Positions 1 to 8,536 of a DNA stretch of 64,000 bases are shown in pieces (within the stretch, counting starts at the first letter, position 1; the number at the start of each line of letters is the position of its first letter). The stretch is from Lachnospiraceae bacterium (GTDB lineage Bacteria; Bacillota; Clostridia; Lachnospirales; Lachnospiraceae): NCBI GenBank assembly GCA_014804365.1, contig JAAUZX010000024.1, positions 1 to 64,000 on the forward strand, written 5' to 3'. The notes below the pieces were generated by a model. That model was given only the letters and a program-made list of their open reading frames with translations, was not told the origin of the DNA and made no database searches. The position numbers were made by a program, and so were the translations under genes.

Positions 1-147
1 GTGGGACATAAGAATAAAAGCACAACCTTGAACACCTATTATAAGTGCAAGAACGATTACGAAGACAATCTGGCTATACAGAATGAAATCTTTAAAATAT
101 ATGATTTCGACTTTGGCGGTGAACAAGTGGAAGCTATGTTTGCATAA
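1..147 (+). CDS. C-terminal end of a tyrosine recombinase/integrase (partial)
   Basis: The reading frame is open from the first base and ends in TAA; its start lies outside the window. The translated stretch VGHKNKSTTLNTYY resembles the last conserved box of tyrosine recombinases, where a GH(K/S) motif is followed about nine residues later by the nucleophilic tyrosine (LNTYY). Such enzymes cut and rejoin DNA to integrate or excise phages and conjugative elements. An integrase gene is often the last gene of an integrated element, so the element boundary may lie in the gene-free stretch just downstream. Only 48 residues are visible, so the call rests on this one box. Confidence 0.55.
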   Translation: MGHKNKSTTLNTYYKCKNDYEDNLAIQNEIFKIYDFDFGGEQVEAMFA

Positions 148-209
148 TGTTATCAAAAGAGTTGATGGTAACACCCAAAATTTCCCCAAAATGAAGCCAT
201 AAACATAGC

Positions 210-252
210 GGAAGCCCCTAAAAATGCGGCTTCCGCACTCTTAGAGGCTTCC
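210..252 (-). repeat. Long hairpin, 20-bp stem with a 3-nt loop
   Basis: Two 20-nt arms separated by CTT are complementary except at three positions. Read as minus-strand RNA all three become G-U wobbles, so the stem is continuous in that orientation, while in plus-strand RNA they are A-C mismatches. No T-run follows on either side, so it is not a standard terminator. It sits in the 348-bp gene-free stretch between the recombinase tail and the aldolase. I see no convincing gene in the rest of that stretch. Confidence 0.6.
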
Positions 253-495
253 TTAGGGGAGGATAAGTATTTCCTTATCTTTTGACTATTATCATTGTAA
301 CCGTTTTTTCCAGCTTTATACAAAGTATTATCGATTTTCAAAAAAATTTTCCCTGAAGATATTTCGCAGGATATTCAAAAGATAGCAGATCCGGCAGAAC
401 CAATACAAACCGACATTGCCATAACTGGTATTTTGTCATATAATCTGATTTACATGAAGCATCAAAGAATGTAATATCCGTGGGAGGACAAAAAT

Positions 496-1521
496 ATGCT
501 GAGTTTTGCCAATGATTATTCCGAAGGGGCACATGAAAAAATATTACAGAAACTGATCGATACGAATATGGAGAGTCTGCCGGGATACGGAAGCGACAGA
601 TACTGTGACTTGGCCAAAGAGAAAATCAGGGAAGCTTGTCGCTGTGAAGACGCGGACATTCATTTCCTGACAGGCGGTACGCAGACAAACCAGATCGTTA
701 TTGATTCGATGCTTGCCAAATATGAGGGCGTGATCGCGGCGACGACAGGACATGTCAATGTGCATGAAGCGGGAGCGATAGAATATACGGGACACAAGGT
801 TTTGGAGCTTCCCCATAAGGACGGTAAACTTGCGGCGGCTGAGATTGGGCATTATATGGAGTCCTTTTATGGGGATGTGAACCACGAGCACATGGTTTTT
901 CCGGGCATGGTGTATATCACCCATCCGACGGAGTACGGGACACTCTATACGAAGCGGGAGCTTTCGGATATCTCTGCGGTATGTACGAAATATCACGTGC
1001 CGTTATATCTGGATGGCGCGCGGCTGGGATACGGACTTGCCGGCGAGGATACGGATGTAACACTGCCCGACATAGCGGAATATTGTGATGCTTTCTATAT
1101 CGGCGGGACGAAAGTGGGAGCGCTGTGCGGGGAAGCCGTCGTATTCACTAAGAGAAATACGCCCGCGCATTTCATGACATTGATCAAGCAGCACGGTGCA
1201 CTTCTTGCGAAGGGAAGGCTTCTCGGTATTCAGTTCGATACACTGTTTACAGACGACCTGTATCTGGAAAACGGAAGAAATGCCATCCGCATGGCAGGAA
1301 TGCTGCGGAATGCGTTTGAGGAAAAGGGATATACTTTTTACCTGAAAACGCCTACGAATCAGATCTTTATTGTGTTGGAGAATGCGCGGCTGATGGAACT
1401 GCGGGAGAAGGTTATATTTGATTTTTGGAAAAAGTATGATGAGAACCATACGGTAGTGAGATTTGCCACGAGCTGGGCTACGAGCGAAGAGGATGTGAAA
1501 AAGTTGATTTCACTGCTTTAA
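496..1521 (+). CDS. Low-specificity L-threonine aldolase family (PLP enzyme)
   Basis: Fold-type I PLP enzyme of the beta-eliminating lyase/threonine aldolase family, 341 residues (usual length). It is expected to cleave L-threonine or L-allo-threonine to glycine and acetaldehyde in the cytoplasm. Visible signatures are the LTGGTQTN phosphate-binding segment near residue 55, the YLDGARLGYGL block that holds the PLP-contacting aspartate, and FYIGGTK, whose lysine (about 206) should form the Schiff base. A GGGAGGA ribosome site lies 8 nt before the ATG. It is monocistronic; the next gene has its own promoter. Substrate stereospecificity cannot be read from sequence. Confidence 0.88.
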   Translation: MLSFANDYSEGAHEKILQKLIDTNMESLPGYGSDRYCDLAKEKIREACRCEDADIHFLTGGTQTNQIVIDSMLAKYEGVIAATTGHVNVHEAGAIEYTGHKVLELPHKDGKLAAAEIGHYMESFYGDVNHEHMVFPGMVYITHPTEYGTLYTKRELSDISAVCTKYHVPLYLDGARLGYGLAGEDTDVTLPDIAEYCDAFYIGGTKVGALCGEAVVFTKRNTPAHFMTLIKQHGALLAKGRLLGIQFDTLFTDDLYLENGRNAIRMAGMLRNAFEEKGYTFYLKTPTNQIFIVLENARLMELREKVIFDFWKKYDENHTVVRFATSWATSEEDVKKLISLL

Positions 1522-1551
1522 TGATACAAAATATTCTTAAGGAAATATAAA

Positions 1552-1580
1552 TTTACTTTTCCGACAAAATGTTATATACT
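1552..1580 (+). promoter_or_regulatory. Sigma-A type promoter for the SEC-C gene
   Basis: TTTACT and TATACT separated by 17 bp, with the ATG of the SEC-C gene about 35 bp further on. Confidence 0.55.
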
Positions 1581-1614
1581 TAGATATCATTAAAATAAAA
1601 GGTGGTACAGTACA

Positions 1615-2121
1615 ATGGCATTATTAAAACAGTGGCGAGATATGGCGTATTCCGAGACTGCCAACAAGGGTGATCTGCAGAGATTATGGTCTGCTTATTT
1701 CTTAAAAGAAAAGGAAATCTACGCGGAGCTCTTAAAGACTCCGGACAAGGCGGTAAAGGGAACTGTCAAGGAACTGGCGGAGAAGTTTGACGTTGACATC
1801 ATGACGATGACCGGTTTCCTGGATGGTATCAATGACAGCCTGAAGAAGGCTAATCCGATCGAGGAGATGGAAGAAGACACCAAGGTAAGTCTTGGTTTTG
1901 ATAAAGAGCTGCTCTATAAAAATATGGTGGCAGCAGGCGCGGACTGGCTTTACGGGCTGGAAGAGTGGAATGATATCTTTGATGAGGATAAGAGAAAAGC
2001 TCTGTACAAGGAGCAGAAAGAGTCTACCACGATCCACAAGGCACCGAAGGTATATCCCAACGATCCGTGTCCTTGCGGAAGCGGCAAGAAATACAAGAAG
2101 TGCTGCGGTAAGAACGCATAG
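1615..2121 (+). CDS. SEC-C metal-binding domain protein
   Basis: A 168-residue soluble protein with a mostly helical acidic body and a C-terminal SEC-C zinc-binding tail, [16 protein letters not shown]. The same CxC...CC tail occurs at the C-terminus of SecA, where it binds zinc and SecB or ribosomes. This protein lacks every SecA motor motif, so it is one of the stand-alone SEC-C proteins common in Clostridia, whose role is unknown. The ribosome site is AGGTGG. The following C_GCAxxG_C_C gene begins 74 bp downstream and may be cotranscribed. Confidence 0.85.
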   Translation: MALLKQWRDMAYSETANKGDLQRLWSAYFLKEKEIYAELLKTPDKAVKGTVKELAEKFDVDIMTMTGFLDGINDSLKKANPIEEMEEDTKVSLGFDKELLYKNMVAAGADWLYGLEEWNDIFDEDKRKALYKEQKESTTIHKAPKVYPNDPCPCGSGKKYKKCCGKNA

Positions 2122-2195
2122 TATTCGGCAGGAGAAGAACCGGAACAAAGTGCTGTTGGCGATATGGACATGCAGCATGGCGGAGCAGGAGCAAA

Positions 2196-2663
2196 ATGGG
2201 AGAGACAGGATTCGAGTCCCGTGCGCAGCGGGCTGTGAAGACTTTTAAAGAAGGATATAATTGTGCACAGGCTGTCTTTGCGACTTACGCGGACTGTTTC
2301 GGTATGGACCGTGAAACGGCGTTTAAGATGTCCAGCGCTATGGGCGCAGGGGTAGGCAGAATGCGTGAAGTGTGCGGCGCGGTATCGTCTATGGCGATGT
2401 TAGCGGGTCTGAAAGAAGGTAATACCGATCCGCAGGACGAGGAGGCGAAAGCGCATATCTATACGCTGGTCAGACAGATGAGTGCCCGCTTCAAAGAAGA
2501 GTACGGCACGATCATCTGCAGGGAACTGCTGGGAATAGACGGTGCAGAGGAGAGTGCGAAGCCCTCGATCCGCACGCCGGAGTTTTATGAGACAAGACCG
2601 TGTGCTAAGATCATTGCATGTGCAGCCCAAATTATTGAAGATGAATTATTATGTAAACCATAG
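2196..2663 (+). CDS. C_GCAxxG_C_C family redox protein
   Basis: A 155-residue protein matching the C_GCAxxG_C_C family. The visible signatures are YNCAQAVFATYAD near residue 27, a GAGVGRMREVCGAVS block near residue 50, and further cysteines at about residues 110 and 137. Members are thought to bind metal or a redox centre through the spaced cysteines, but no reaction is established. The start has AGGAG a few bases upstream. The gene ends about 130 bp before the T-box leader, so it belongs to a different transcript from thrS. Confidence 0.82.
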   Translation: MGETGFESRAQRAVKTFKEGYNCAQAVFATYADCFGMDRETAFKMSSAMGAGVGRMREVCGAVSSMAMLAGLKEGNTDPQDEEAKAHIYTLVRQMSARFKEEYGTIICRELLGIDGAEESAKPSIRTPEFYETRPCAKIIACAAQIIEDELLCKP

Positions 2664-2793
2664 ACAAAAAGTTCTTTACATTTTAAAGAGCATGGCATAG
2701 AATAAGGATATGATTCAGAAACATGCGAGAGCCGGACTGGCGGTGTGATTCAGAATTATAATATTTGTTGAAGATAACGATATACAGTTTAAC

Positions 2794-3036
2794 ACGTTGA
2801 CGAGAAGAGTAGGATGCGGAACGTAACAGAGAGAAGCGTATTATGCTGGAAGCGCTTTTGCCGGAAACATCTGAAAACTAACTCCGAGTGACCCCAATCC
2901 GGTCCGTTGACTTACGTTACAGTCAAATGAGAGGTTCCGATAAGTCGTCATGAGCGCACGGGACAAGCGAGGTGGAACCGCGTAAGATAATACGTCCTCT
3001 GCATTGCCGTAGTGGTAGTGCAGGGGATTTTATTTT
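2794..3036 (+). promoter_or_regulatory. T-box riboswitch (predicted threonyl)
   Basis: The leader has the order of a T-box. A Stem I base with the GA-rich GACGAGAAGAGTAGGA segment comes first, then a long structured arm, then the highly conserved T-box AGGTGGAACCGCG at 2970-2982, then an intrinsic terminator. Uncharged tRNA pairs its NCCA end with TGGA in the antiterminator and lets transcription continue. Because thrS lies in the controlled transcript, tRNA-Thr is the expected ligand. An ACC triplet at 2891-2893 is a candidate specifier codon, but I could not fold Stem I well enough to prove it. Confidence 0.92.
2995..3036 (+). terminator. T-box attenuator terminator
   Basis: CCTCTGCA pairs with TGCAGGGG (one G-U pair) and is followed by ATTTTATTTT. 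It directly follows the antiterminator sequence and is the regulated stop of the T-box leader. Confidence 0.85.
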
Positions 3037-3074
3037 ATAGAAGAGAGCGGGCAAATAAAAGTAGGAGGAATACT

Positions 3075-3368
3075 ATGACAACAACAGATTTGAAAGAGAA
3101 AACAACACAATTAAAAGAAAAAACGGTAGACTTCATGAGCGGAGAACTTACCCTCACGAAATTGGATTTCTTCCTGATCGGTGCGATCTGTCTGCTTGCC
3201 GGAATCTGCATTGGACTGCTGTCTGCACCTTATACGCACGGTGTCACAATTGCAAGCAATAACGGCAATAACAATGGAAATAATTGTGGCAGTAATAATG
3301 GGCATAACGACAATAACACCGAGAATTGTACTGTTGTCGAGGCGGACGACGGTCAGGAAGAGGAGTAA
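3075..3368 (+). CDS. Small Asn-rich single-pass membrane protein under T-box control
   Basis: A 97-residue protein I do not recognise. A charged N-terminus of about 35 residues (TTDLKEKTTQLKEKTVDF) leads to one hydrophobic segment at about residues 37-56 (FFLIGAICLLAGICIGLL). An asparagine/glycine-rich tail with two cysteines then ends in an acidic DDGQEEE. AGGAGG lies 6 nt before this ATG; an upstream in-frame extension into the terminator is unlikely. It sits between the T-box terminator and thrS, 121 bp ahead of thrS with no terminator between, so it should respond to threonine tRNA charging together with thrS. Its function is unknown. Confidence 0.75.
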   Translation: MTTTDLKEKTTQLKEKTVDFMSGELTLTKLDFFLIGAICLLAGICIGLLSAPYTHGVTIASNNGNNNGNNCGSNNGHNDNNTENCTVVEADDGQEEE

Positions 3369-3489
3369 AGCAAAAAGAGCAGACCGATGACAGACAGAAT
3401 AGCCTGCAAACTAAAAGGCAAGAGATATAAGAAAGACGATGAGAAATCAGACTGAGAAGAAAGCATAAAAAGAAGAAGGAGACGAAATT

Positions 3490-5454
3490 ATGAAAATCAC
3501 ATTAAAAGACGGTTCCAGTAAAGAATACGCACAGGCGATGAGCATCTATGATATTGCCATGGATATTTCCGAAGGGCTTGCACGTGCGGCATGTGCAGGC
3601 GAGGTGGACGGCAGCGTGGAGGATCTGCGGACTGTCATCGACAAGGATTGTAATCTGAATATTTTAACAGCGAATGATCCGGAAGGACTTAGGGTCATCA
3701 GACATACCGCGTCCCATGTGCTTGCGGAGGCGGTGAAGAGACTTTTCCCGAATGCAAAAGTGACCATCGGTCCGGCAATTGAGGAAGGATTCTATTATGA
3801 TTTCGACGCGGAGCCTTTTTCCAGAGACGATCTGGATAAGCTGGAAGCGGAGATGAAGAAGATCATTAAGGAAGGACACAAGATCGAACGGTTTACGCTG
3901 CCGCGTGCCGAGGCAATCAAGTTCATGGAGGAGAAGAACGAGCCGTACAAGGTGGAGCTGATACGCGATCTGCCGGAGGATGCCGAGATCTCTTTCTATG
4001 ATCAGGGCGGTTTTGTGGATCTGTGTGCGGGACCGCATCTGATGAGCACGAAAAATATTAAGGCTTATAAATTGATTTCTTCTTCCATGGCTTACTGGCG
4101 GGGCGATTCCGATAAAGCGCAGCTTCAGCGCATCTATGGAACTGCTTTCCCGAAGAAAGAAGAGTTGGAGGCGTATCTGGAGCATTTGGAGGATATCAAA
4201 CGCCGCGATCACAACAAACTGGGACGCGAGATGGAGCTTTTTACCACAGTAGACGTGATCGGACAGGGACTGCCGCTTCTGTTGCCGAAGGGCACAAAGA
4301 TGGTTATGAAACTGCAGCGCTGGATCGAGGATCTGGAGGACAAAGAGTGGGGGTATGTGAGAACAAAGACACCGCTCATGGCGAAGAGCGACTTATATAA
4401 AATGTCCGGACACTGGGATCACTATAAGGACGGCATGTTTGTGCTGGGAGATGAGGAGAAGGATAAAGAGGTGTTTGCGCTTCGTCCCATGACATGCCCG
4501 TTCCAGTATTATTGTTACAAAAATACGCAGCATTCTTATCGTGATCTGCCGATCCGCTACGGCGAAACTTCGACGCTGTTCAGAAATGAAGATTCCGGCG
4601 AGATGCATGGATTGACCCGTGTGCGCCAGTTTACGATTTCCGAGGGACATTTGATCGTAAGACCGGATCAGATGGTGGAAGAGTTCAAGGGCTGTATTGC
4701 TTTGGCAAAGTATGTTATGTCAACCTTGGGCCTGTTGGGGGATATTACATGGCATCTGTCTAAATGGGACCCGGAGAATCCGGAGAAATACATCGGCGAG
4801 CCGGAAGTATGGAACGAGACAGAGGCGCATATCCGCAATATCCTGACGGAGCTGGATCTTCCTTTTGTGGAAGACGTCGGAGAGGCCGCATTCTACGGAC
4901 CGAAGGTGGATATCAATGCGAAGAACGTATACGGCAAAGAGGATACGATGATTACCATCCAGTGGGATGCGCTGCTGGCGGAGCAGTTTGATATGTACTT
5001 TATCGATCAGAACGGTGACAGAGTACGTCCGTGCATCATTCACAGAACTTCCCTAGGATGTTATGAGAGAACACTGGCGTGGCTGATTGAAAAATATGCG
5101 GGCAAATTCCCGACTTGGCTGTGTCCGGAGCAGGTTCGAGTGCTTCCGATTTCGGAGAAGTACGAGGAGTATGCGGAAGAAGTCAGAAAAGAGCTGGCGA
5201 GAAACGAGATCGATGTGACGGTGGATAATCGTTCTGAGAAGATCGGATTTAAGATCCGTGAGGCGAGACTTGCGAAGGTACCCTATATGCTTGTAGTAGG
5301 CGCGCAGGAAGCGGAGGATAAGACCGTGTCTGTCAGAAGCCGCTACGCGGGCGACGAGGGCGTGAAACCGTTGCAGGAGTTTATCGATCAGATCTGTAAG
5401 GAAATCAGGACGAAGGAGATTCGTCAGGAAGTGGCGCAGGAAGAGAAGAAATAA
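3490..5454 (+). CDS. thrS: Threonyl-tRNA synthetase
   Basis: Full-length class II synthetase (654 residues) that attaches threonine to tRNA-Thr. Domains in order are an N-terminal TGS domain (about 1-60), the second-additional editing domain starting with HTASH (H72, H76), the class II catalytic core with RPMTCPF and the motif 2 region RYGETSTLFRNE, motif 3 HRTSLGCYERTLAWL, and an HGTP-type anticodon-binding domain from about residue 545. The conserved Cys and His of MTCPF and HRTS are expected zinc ligands. AGAAGGAGA precedes the ATG. The upstream T-box fits its regulation by threonine supply. Confidence 0.97.
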   Translation: MKITLKDGSSKEYAQAMSIYDIAMDISEGLARAACAGEVDGSVEDLRTVIDKDCNLNILTANDPEGLRVIRHTASHVLAEAVKRLFPNAKVTIGPAIEEGFYYDFDAEPFSRDDLDKLEAEMKKIIKEGHKIERFTLPRAEAIKFMEEKNEPYKVELIRDLPEDAEISFYDQGGFVDLCAGPHLMSTKNIKAYKLISSSMAYWRGDSDKAQLQRIYGTAFPKKEELEAYLEHLEDIKRRDHNKLGREMELFTTVDVIGQGLPLLLPKGTKMVMKLQRWIEDLEDKEWGYVRTKTPLMAKSDLYKMSGHWDHYKDGMFVLGDEEKDKEVFALRPMTCPFQYYCYKNTQHSYRDLPIRYGETSTLFRNEDSGEMHGLTRVRQFTISEGHLIVRPDQMVEEFKGCIALAKYVMSTLGLLGDITWHLSKWDPENPEKYIGEPEVWNETEAHIRNILTELDLPFVEDVGEAAFYGPKVDINAKNVYGKEDTMITIQWDALLAEQFDMYFIDQNGDRVRPCIIHRTSLGCYERTLAWLIEKYAGKFPTWLCPEQVRVLPISEKYEEYAEEVRKELARNEIDVTVDNRSEKIGFKIREARLAKVPYMLVVGAQEAEDKTVSVRSRYAGDEGVKPLQEFIDQICKEIRTKEIRQEVAQEEKK

Positions 5455-5558
5455 AGCGGGTAGACTCTAATGGCGGATACCGTAGTGATAGAGTAAAGTT
5501 GTATAATGTGATGTAGAGACAACCTGTAAGATAGGTGCAGGGCGGAGTACAGAGTAAG

Positions 5559-7286
5559 ATGAATCGGAAACGAAAAGTATTGGGAAAAGATATCTTCGGA
5601 TCTCTTTTCCTGGGAATCAGCGCAGTAATGTTATTGAAAAGCTTGATGTTATGTTTTAGCAATGATATCTGGTATGATGAATTATTCACCGTGGGGATGA
5701 TAGAACATTCCTACGGTGATTTAATTGCGTTTACGGCAAGGGATGTTCATCCACCGCTGTATTATTGTATTGTTAAGTTTGTGATTGAGTTATGTAAACT
5801 AATATCAGCACAGGCAAATACAGTGGTGATTGCCAAGGTAGTGTCGGTGCTTCCGTATTTTATCCTGTTTGTATACAGTATGACATTTATTCGTAAGAGA
5901 TTCGGTATTTTTACGGGCGGTCTTTTTATGTTCTGTACCATTGCCATGCCGCAGCTTAGCGCATATACGGTAGAAGTGCGGATGTACAGCTTTGCTCTGC
6001 TTTTTGTGACGGCGGCGTTTCTGCATGCTTACGGGACGATTACGGCGGGAAGTGCGACAGTCGAGGCACGTGCGCACATGCGGCATATTCATGCCGCCGC
6101 ACTGGTCGGTTACGGGCTTGCCGCCGCTTATACACAGTATTTTGCCTGCGTCGCGGTGATCATGGTCTATCTGTATGTTCTGATCATATTTATATTGGAT
6201 GATCGGAACAGGATAAAAGAATGGCTGTTATGGGCGGCAATTTCTGCTGCAGGCTATATTCCGTGGCTCTATGCGCTGTTTAGACAAATTACGACAGTCA
6301 GAGAGAGCTATTGGATACTGCCACTTACATGGCGTTCTCTGGGCGGCTGTGTGAAGTTTGTGATGAAGCCGGCGTTTAACAATGGGATTTTGAGCGTTAT
6401 GCTGGCGGTGGTCATGTTTGCGATCTGTGCTCTTGTGTTTGTATATGGAGCGACAAAAGTCTGCCATTATGGTATAGAAAAATATAAAAACGCACAAAAT
6501 ATGAGTGAAATCGACAGTGCAAGAATGATTCAGACTGGATTACAGACGAATGGACATAGTAAAGAACACAGTGAGGCAGAGAACGAAACACAGAATAGAA
6601 ACCAAAATGAGGACTTACATCAAAACTATGTAGAGCGCTTTGGATTCGCGCTTGCGGGTGTCGGGGTGCTGATCGGCTTAGTGGTTTTTGGTTTCGTGGC
6701 GTCCGCACTGTTACGACCGATCTTTGTCTACCGCTATATGATTCCGGCGTTGGGATGTTTCTGGCTGGGGTTTGCAGTGGTGTTTAACGAGATGTGGGAG
6801 AAAAGTGTATTATGTAAACCTATGAGTGAGCGCGTGAAATTGATTTTAACCGCAATTACAATCTGCCTTCTTGTCATCGGACTCCGCGATTATCGGGCTT
6901 TTATGGGAGAAGAGGAGTACAAGATCCTGCTTATGCAGCAGACCGGGGAGGCATTATCTGCCATTGCGCCCGACGATATTGTTATTTATAATTTTGATCA
7001 GGTACAGGCGGTGACTTCCTATTACATGGATGCTGCCACAGAAAGCTATCTATGGTGCGGCACACCGGAAACCTTGATTCAGGAAATTATCAGACCTTAT
7101 GATACGGTGGAAGATGTGCAGGCGATTAAAACGTGGTGTGAGGAAGACAGACGGGTCTGGTTTATCGGAAGTTTTAACAGCCGTGAAGACATTATTGCGG
7201 AATGGGAAGCGGATGGACTTCATGTGGAAGAGACAGGCAGTTATCTTTTAGAACGATATTGGTTTAATCTGTATAAGATATTTTGA
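5559..7286 (+). CDS. GT-C fold membrane glycosyltransferase (GT39/ArnT-like)
   Basis: A 575-residue polytopic membrane protein with about ten hydrophobic segments. Just after the first one is WYDELFTVG (D40, E41), the acidic pair typical of GT-C enzymes that use lipid-phosphate sugars. HPPLYY at about residue 64 is the loop motif of the PMT/ArnT group. It probably moves a sugar from a polyprenyl carrier to an acceptor outside the membrane; donor and acceptor are unknown. A hydrophilic Asn/Gln/Glu-rich insertion lies at about residues 310-360 between two membrane segments. The ATG at this position was preferred to an in-frame GTG 24 bp upstream, though the ribosome site (GGCGGAG) is distant. 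Confidence 0.8.
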   Translation: MNRKRKVLGKDIFGSLFLGISAVMLLKSLMLCFSNDIWYDELFTVGMIEHSYGDLIAFTARDVHPPLYYCIVKFVIELCKLISAQANTVVIAKVVSVLPYFILFVYSMTFIRKRFGIFTGGLFMFCTIAMPQLSAYTVEVRMYSFALLFVTAAFLHAYGTITAGSATVEARAHMRHIHAAALVGYGLAAAYTQYFACVAVIMVYLYVLIIFILDDRNRIKEWLLWAAISAAGYIPWLYALFRQITTVRESYWILPLTWRSLGGCVKFVMKPAFNNGILSVMLAVVMFAICALVFVYGATKVCHYGIEKYKNAQNMSEIDSARMIQTGLQTNGHSKEHSEAENETQNRNQNEDLHQNYVERFGFALAGVGVLIGLVVFGFVASALLRPIFVYRYMIPALGCFWLGFAVVFNEMWEKSVLCKPMSERVKLILTAITICLLVIGLRDYRAFMGEEEYKILLMQQTGEALSAIAPDDIVIYNFDQVQAVTSYYMDAATESYLWCGTPETLIQEIIRPYDTVEDVQAIKTWCEEDRRVWFIGSFNSREDIIAEWEADGLHVEETGSYLLERYWFNLYKIF

Positions 7287-7365
7287 CCTGGGCAATAATA
7301 ACCTTGTGTAGATAAAGGCAGACATGCGCTGTGGTGTGTCAATATGCGGTGAACAGGAGGTTATT

Positions 7366-7680
7366 ATGGCTGAATTAAAATGTGGAGTTGAAAATTGTTC
7401 CTACAATAAGGAGAAATGCTGCTGCAAGGGCGATATCATGGTAGGCGGCAAACATGCGGACTGCTGTACGGATACATGCTGTGAAAGTTTTGCGCAGAAA
7501 AGAGAAGGTTCCTATACCAGTTCTTTGGAGCATCCCTGCAAAACGATCAGTATTGATTGTGAAGCGACCAAATGTGTGTATAATAGTAATTATAAATGCC
7601 ATGCGGAGCACGTAGATATTACGGGTGGCGGCGCATGCACGTGTGCCGGGACGGAATGTGCCACTTTCAAGGAAGCATAG
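7366..7680 (+). CDS. DUF1540 cysteine-rich protein, two repeats
   Basis: A 104-residue protein with 18 cysteines arranged as two DUF1540 units. The first is CGVENCSYNKEKCCCKGDI, the second is CEATKCVYNSNYKCHAEHV, each followed by a CxxxxCxxF-like ending (CCESF and ECATF). Such small proteins probably bind metal and are common in spore-forming Clostridia; the role is not established. AGGAGG lies 5 nt upstream of this ATG, so a 14-codon in-frame extension upstream is rejected. Confidence 0.85.
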   Translation: MAELKCGVENCSYNKEKCCCKGDIMVGGKHADCCTDTCCESFAQKREGSYTSSLEHPCKTISIDCEATKCVYNSNYKCHAEHVDITGGGACTCAGTECATFKEA

Positions 7681-7855
7681 GCGAAGATGCGCTGGCTGCC
7701 TCACACTGATAGTATGTGTATTGATGTAATAACCGGAATGAGTGTTAGTTGTAGCATCATGGGTAGACAGCGTACTACATAGAAGGCGTTTTGAGTGCAG
7801 AGGGTGCATAAGCATGTAATAGAATGATATGGACATAGATAGAGAGGTACATAAT

Positions 7856-8533
7856 TTGAATATTAAGTTTTTTTCGGTCATTTGCGCTACAATAGGAACA
7901 TTGCTGTTCATAACAGGGTGCGGTAAGAAAGATGCCGTGGAGACGCAGGCGCAGACAGCGGATATGGCAGAGCAGGTGACGCTTTTGACACCGGAGCAGA
8001 CGAGCGCGTCCATGGCGCAGATGGAGATTGACGAAGAGACACGTCAGGAGCTCACGGCGGAGCTTCTGGAAGAAAATAATATGGATACCTCCGTGATGGA
8101 GCCGAAGCGCACTACGAGGGGGTGTACTTTCGATCTGCCGGAAGGATTTGAGGAGTCTGAGGAGGTGGCGGACGTGTATGTGACGGGGCGATATCCGATA
8201 GACGCTTCTTCGATCTATTACACCGCCATGGATCAGGACACGTCTCTGCAGCTTATGACGCAGGAGACTTTTACCGAGCAGACACAGGAAAGTCTACGTC
8301 AGACCTACGAGGAAGACATCGAGGTAAGCGTAGACAGTTTCGAGAGCATAAAAATCGATGGCTATCCGGCATTCCGGATTCTGTGCCATTATCAAGTGGA
8401 AGGCATTCAGATAACACAGCTTGCGTATGTCATCAATGCGGATAAAAGTTATATGGTCATTTACTCCCAGACAAGTGACTATGACAGGATGGAAGCGTAT
8501 GAAGCCAGTGCGGCTACGATTCATGTGAAATAA
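7856..8533 (+). CDS. Putative lipoprotein with a PsbP/DcrB-like domain
   Basis: A 225-residue protein with a lipoprotein signal: a hydrophobic stretch ending in FITGCG, where the cysteine would be lipidated. It should be anchored on the outer face of the membrane. An acidic linker leads into a C-terminal domain starting near TFDLPEGF that resembles the PsbP/DcrB-like fold (weak resemblance). I favour a TTG start, because AGAGAGGT sits 7 nt before it. The in-frame ATG 27 bp upstream has no ribosome site and would add charged residues before the signal. It converges on the MFS gene with 3 bp between the stops. Confidence 0.7.
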   Translation: MNIKFFSVICATIGTLLFITGCGKKDAVETQAQTADMAEQVTLLTPEQTSASMAQMEIDEETRQELTAELLEENNMDTSVMEPKRTTRGCTFDLPEGFEESEEVADVYVTGRYPIDASSIYYTAMDQDTSLQLMTQETFTEQTQESLRQTYEEDIEVSVDSFESIKIDGYPAFRILCHYQVEGIQITQLAYVINADKSYMVIYSQTSDYDRMEAYEASAATIHVK

Positions 8534-8536
8534 TGA

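Noticed and set aside
153..341. 62-codon minus-strand frame near the left edge
   Set aside because: It reads across the 20-bp hairpin and lacks a supporting ribosome site or recognisable protein features.
544..996. Long antisense frames over core genes, such as this one over the aldolase and others over thrS, pepD and nifS
   Set aside because: They are opposite to well-supported genes, have no ribosome sites, and reflect codon bias of the real gene.
3240..3330. Asn-rich tract in the small membrane protein as a simple DNA repeat
   Set aside because: The AAC/AAT codons vary and the frame is kept, so it looks like selected protein sequence rather than repeat slippage.
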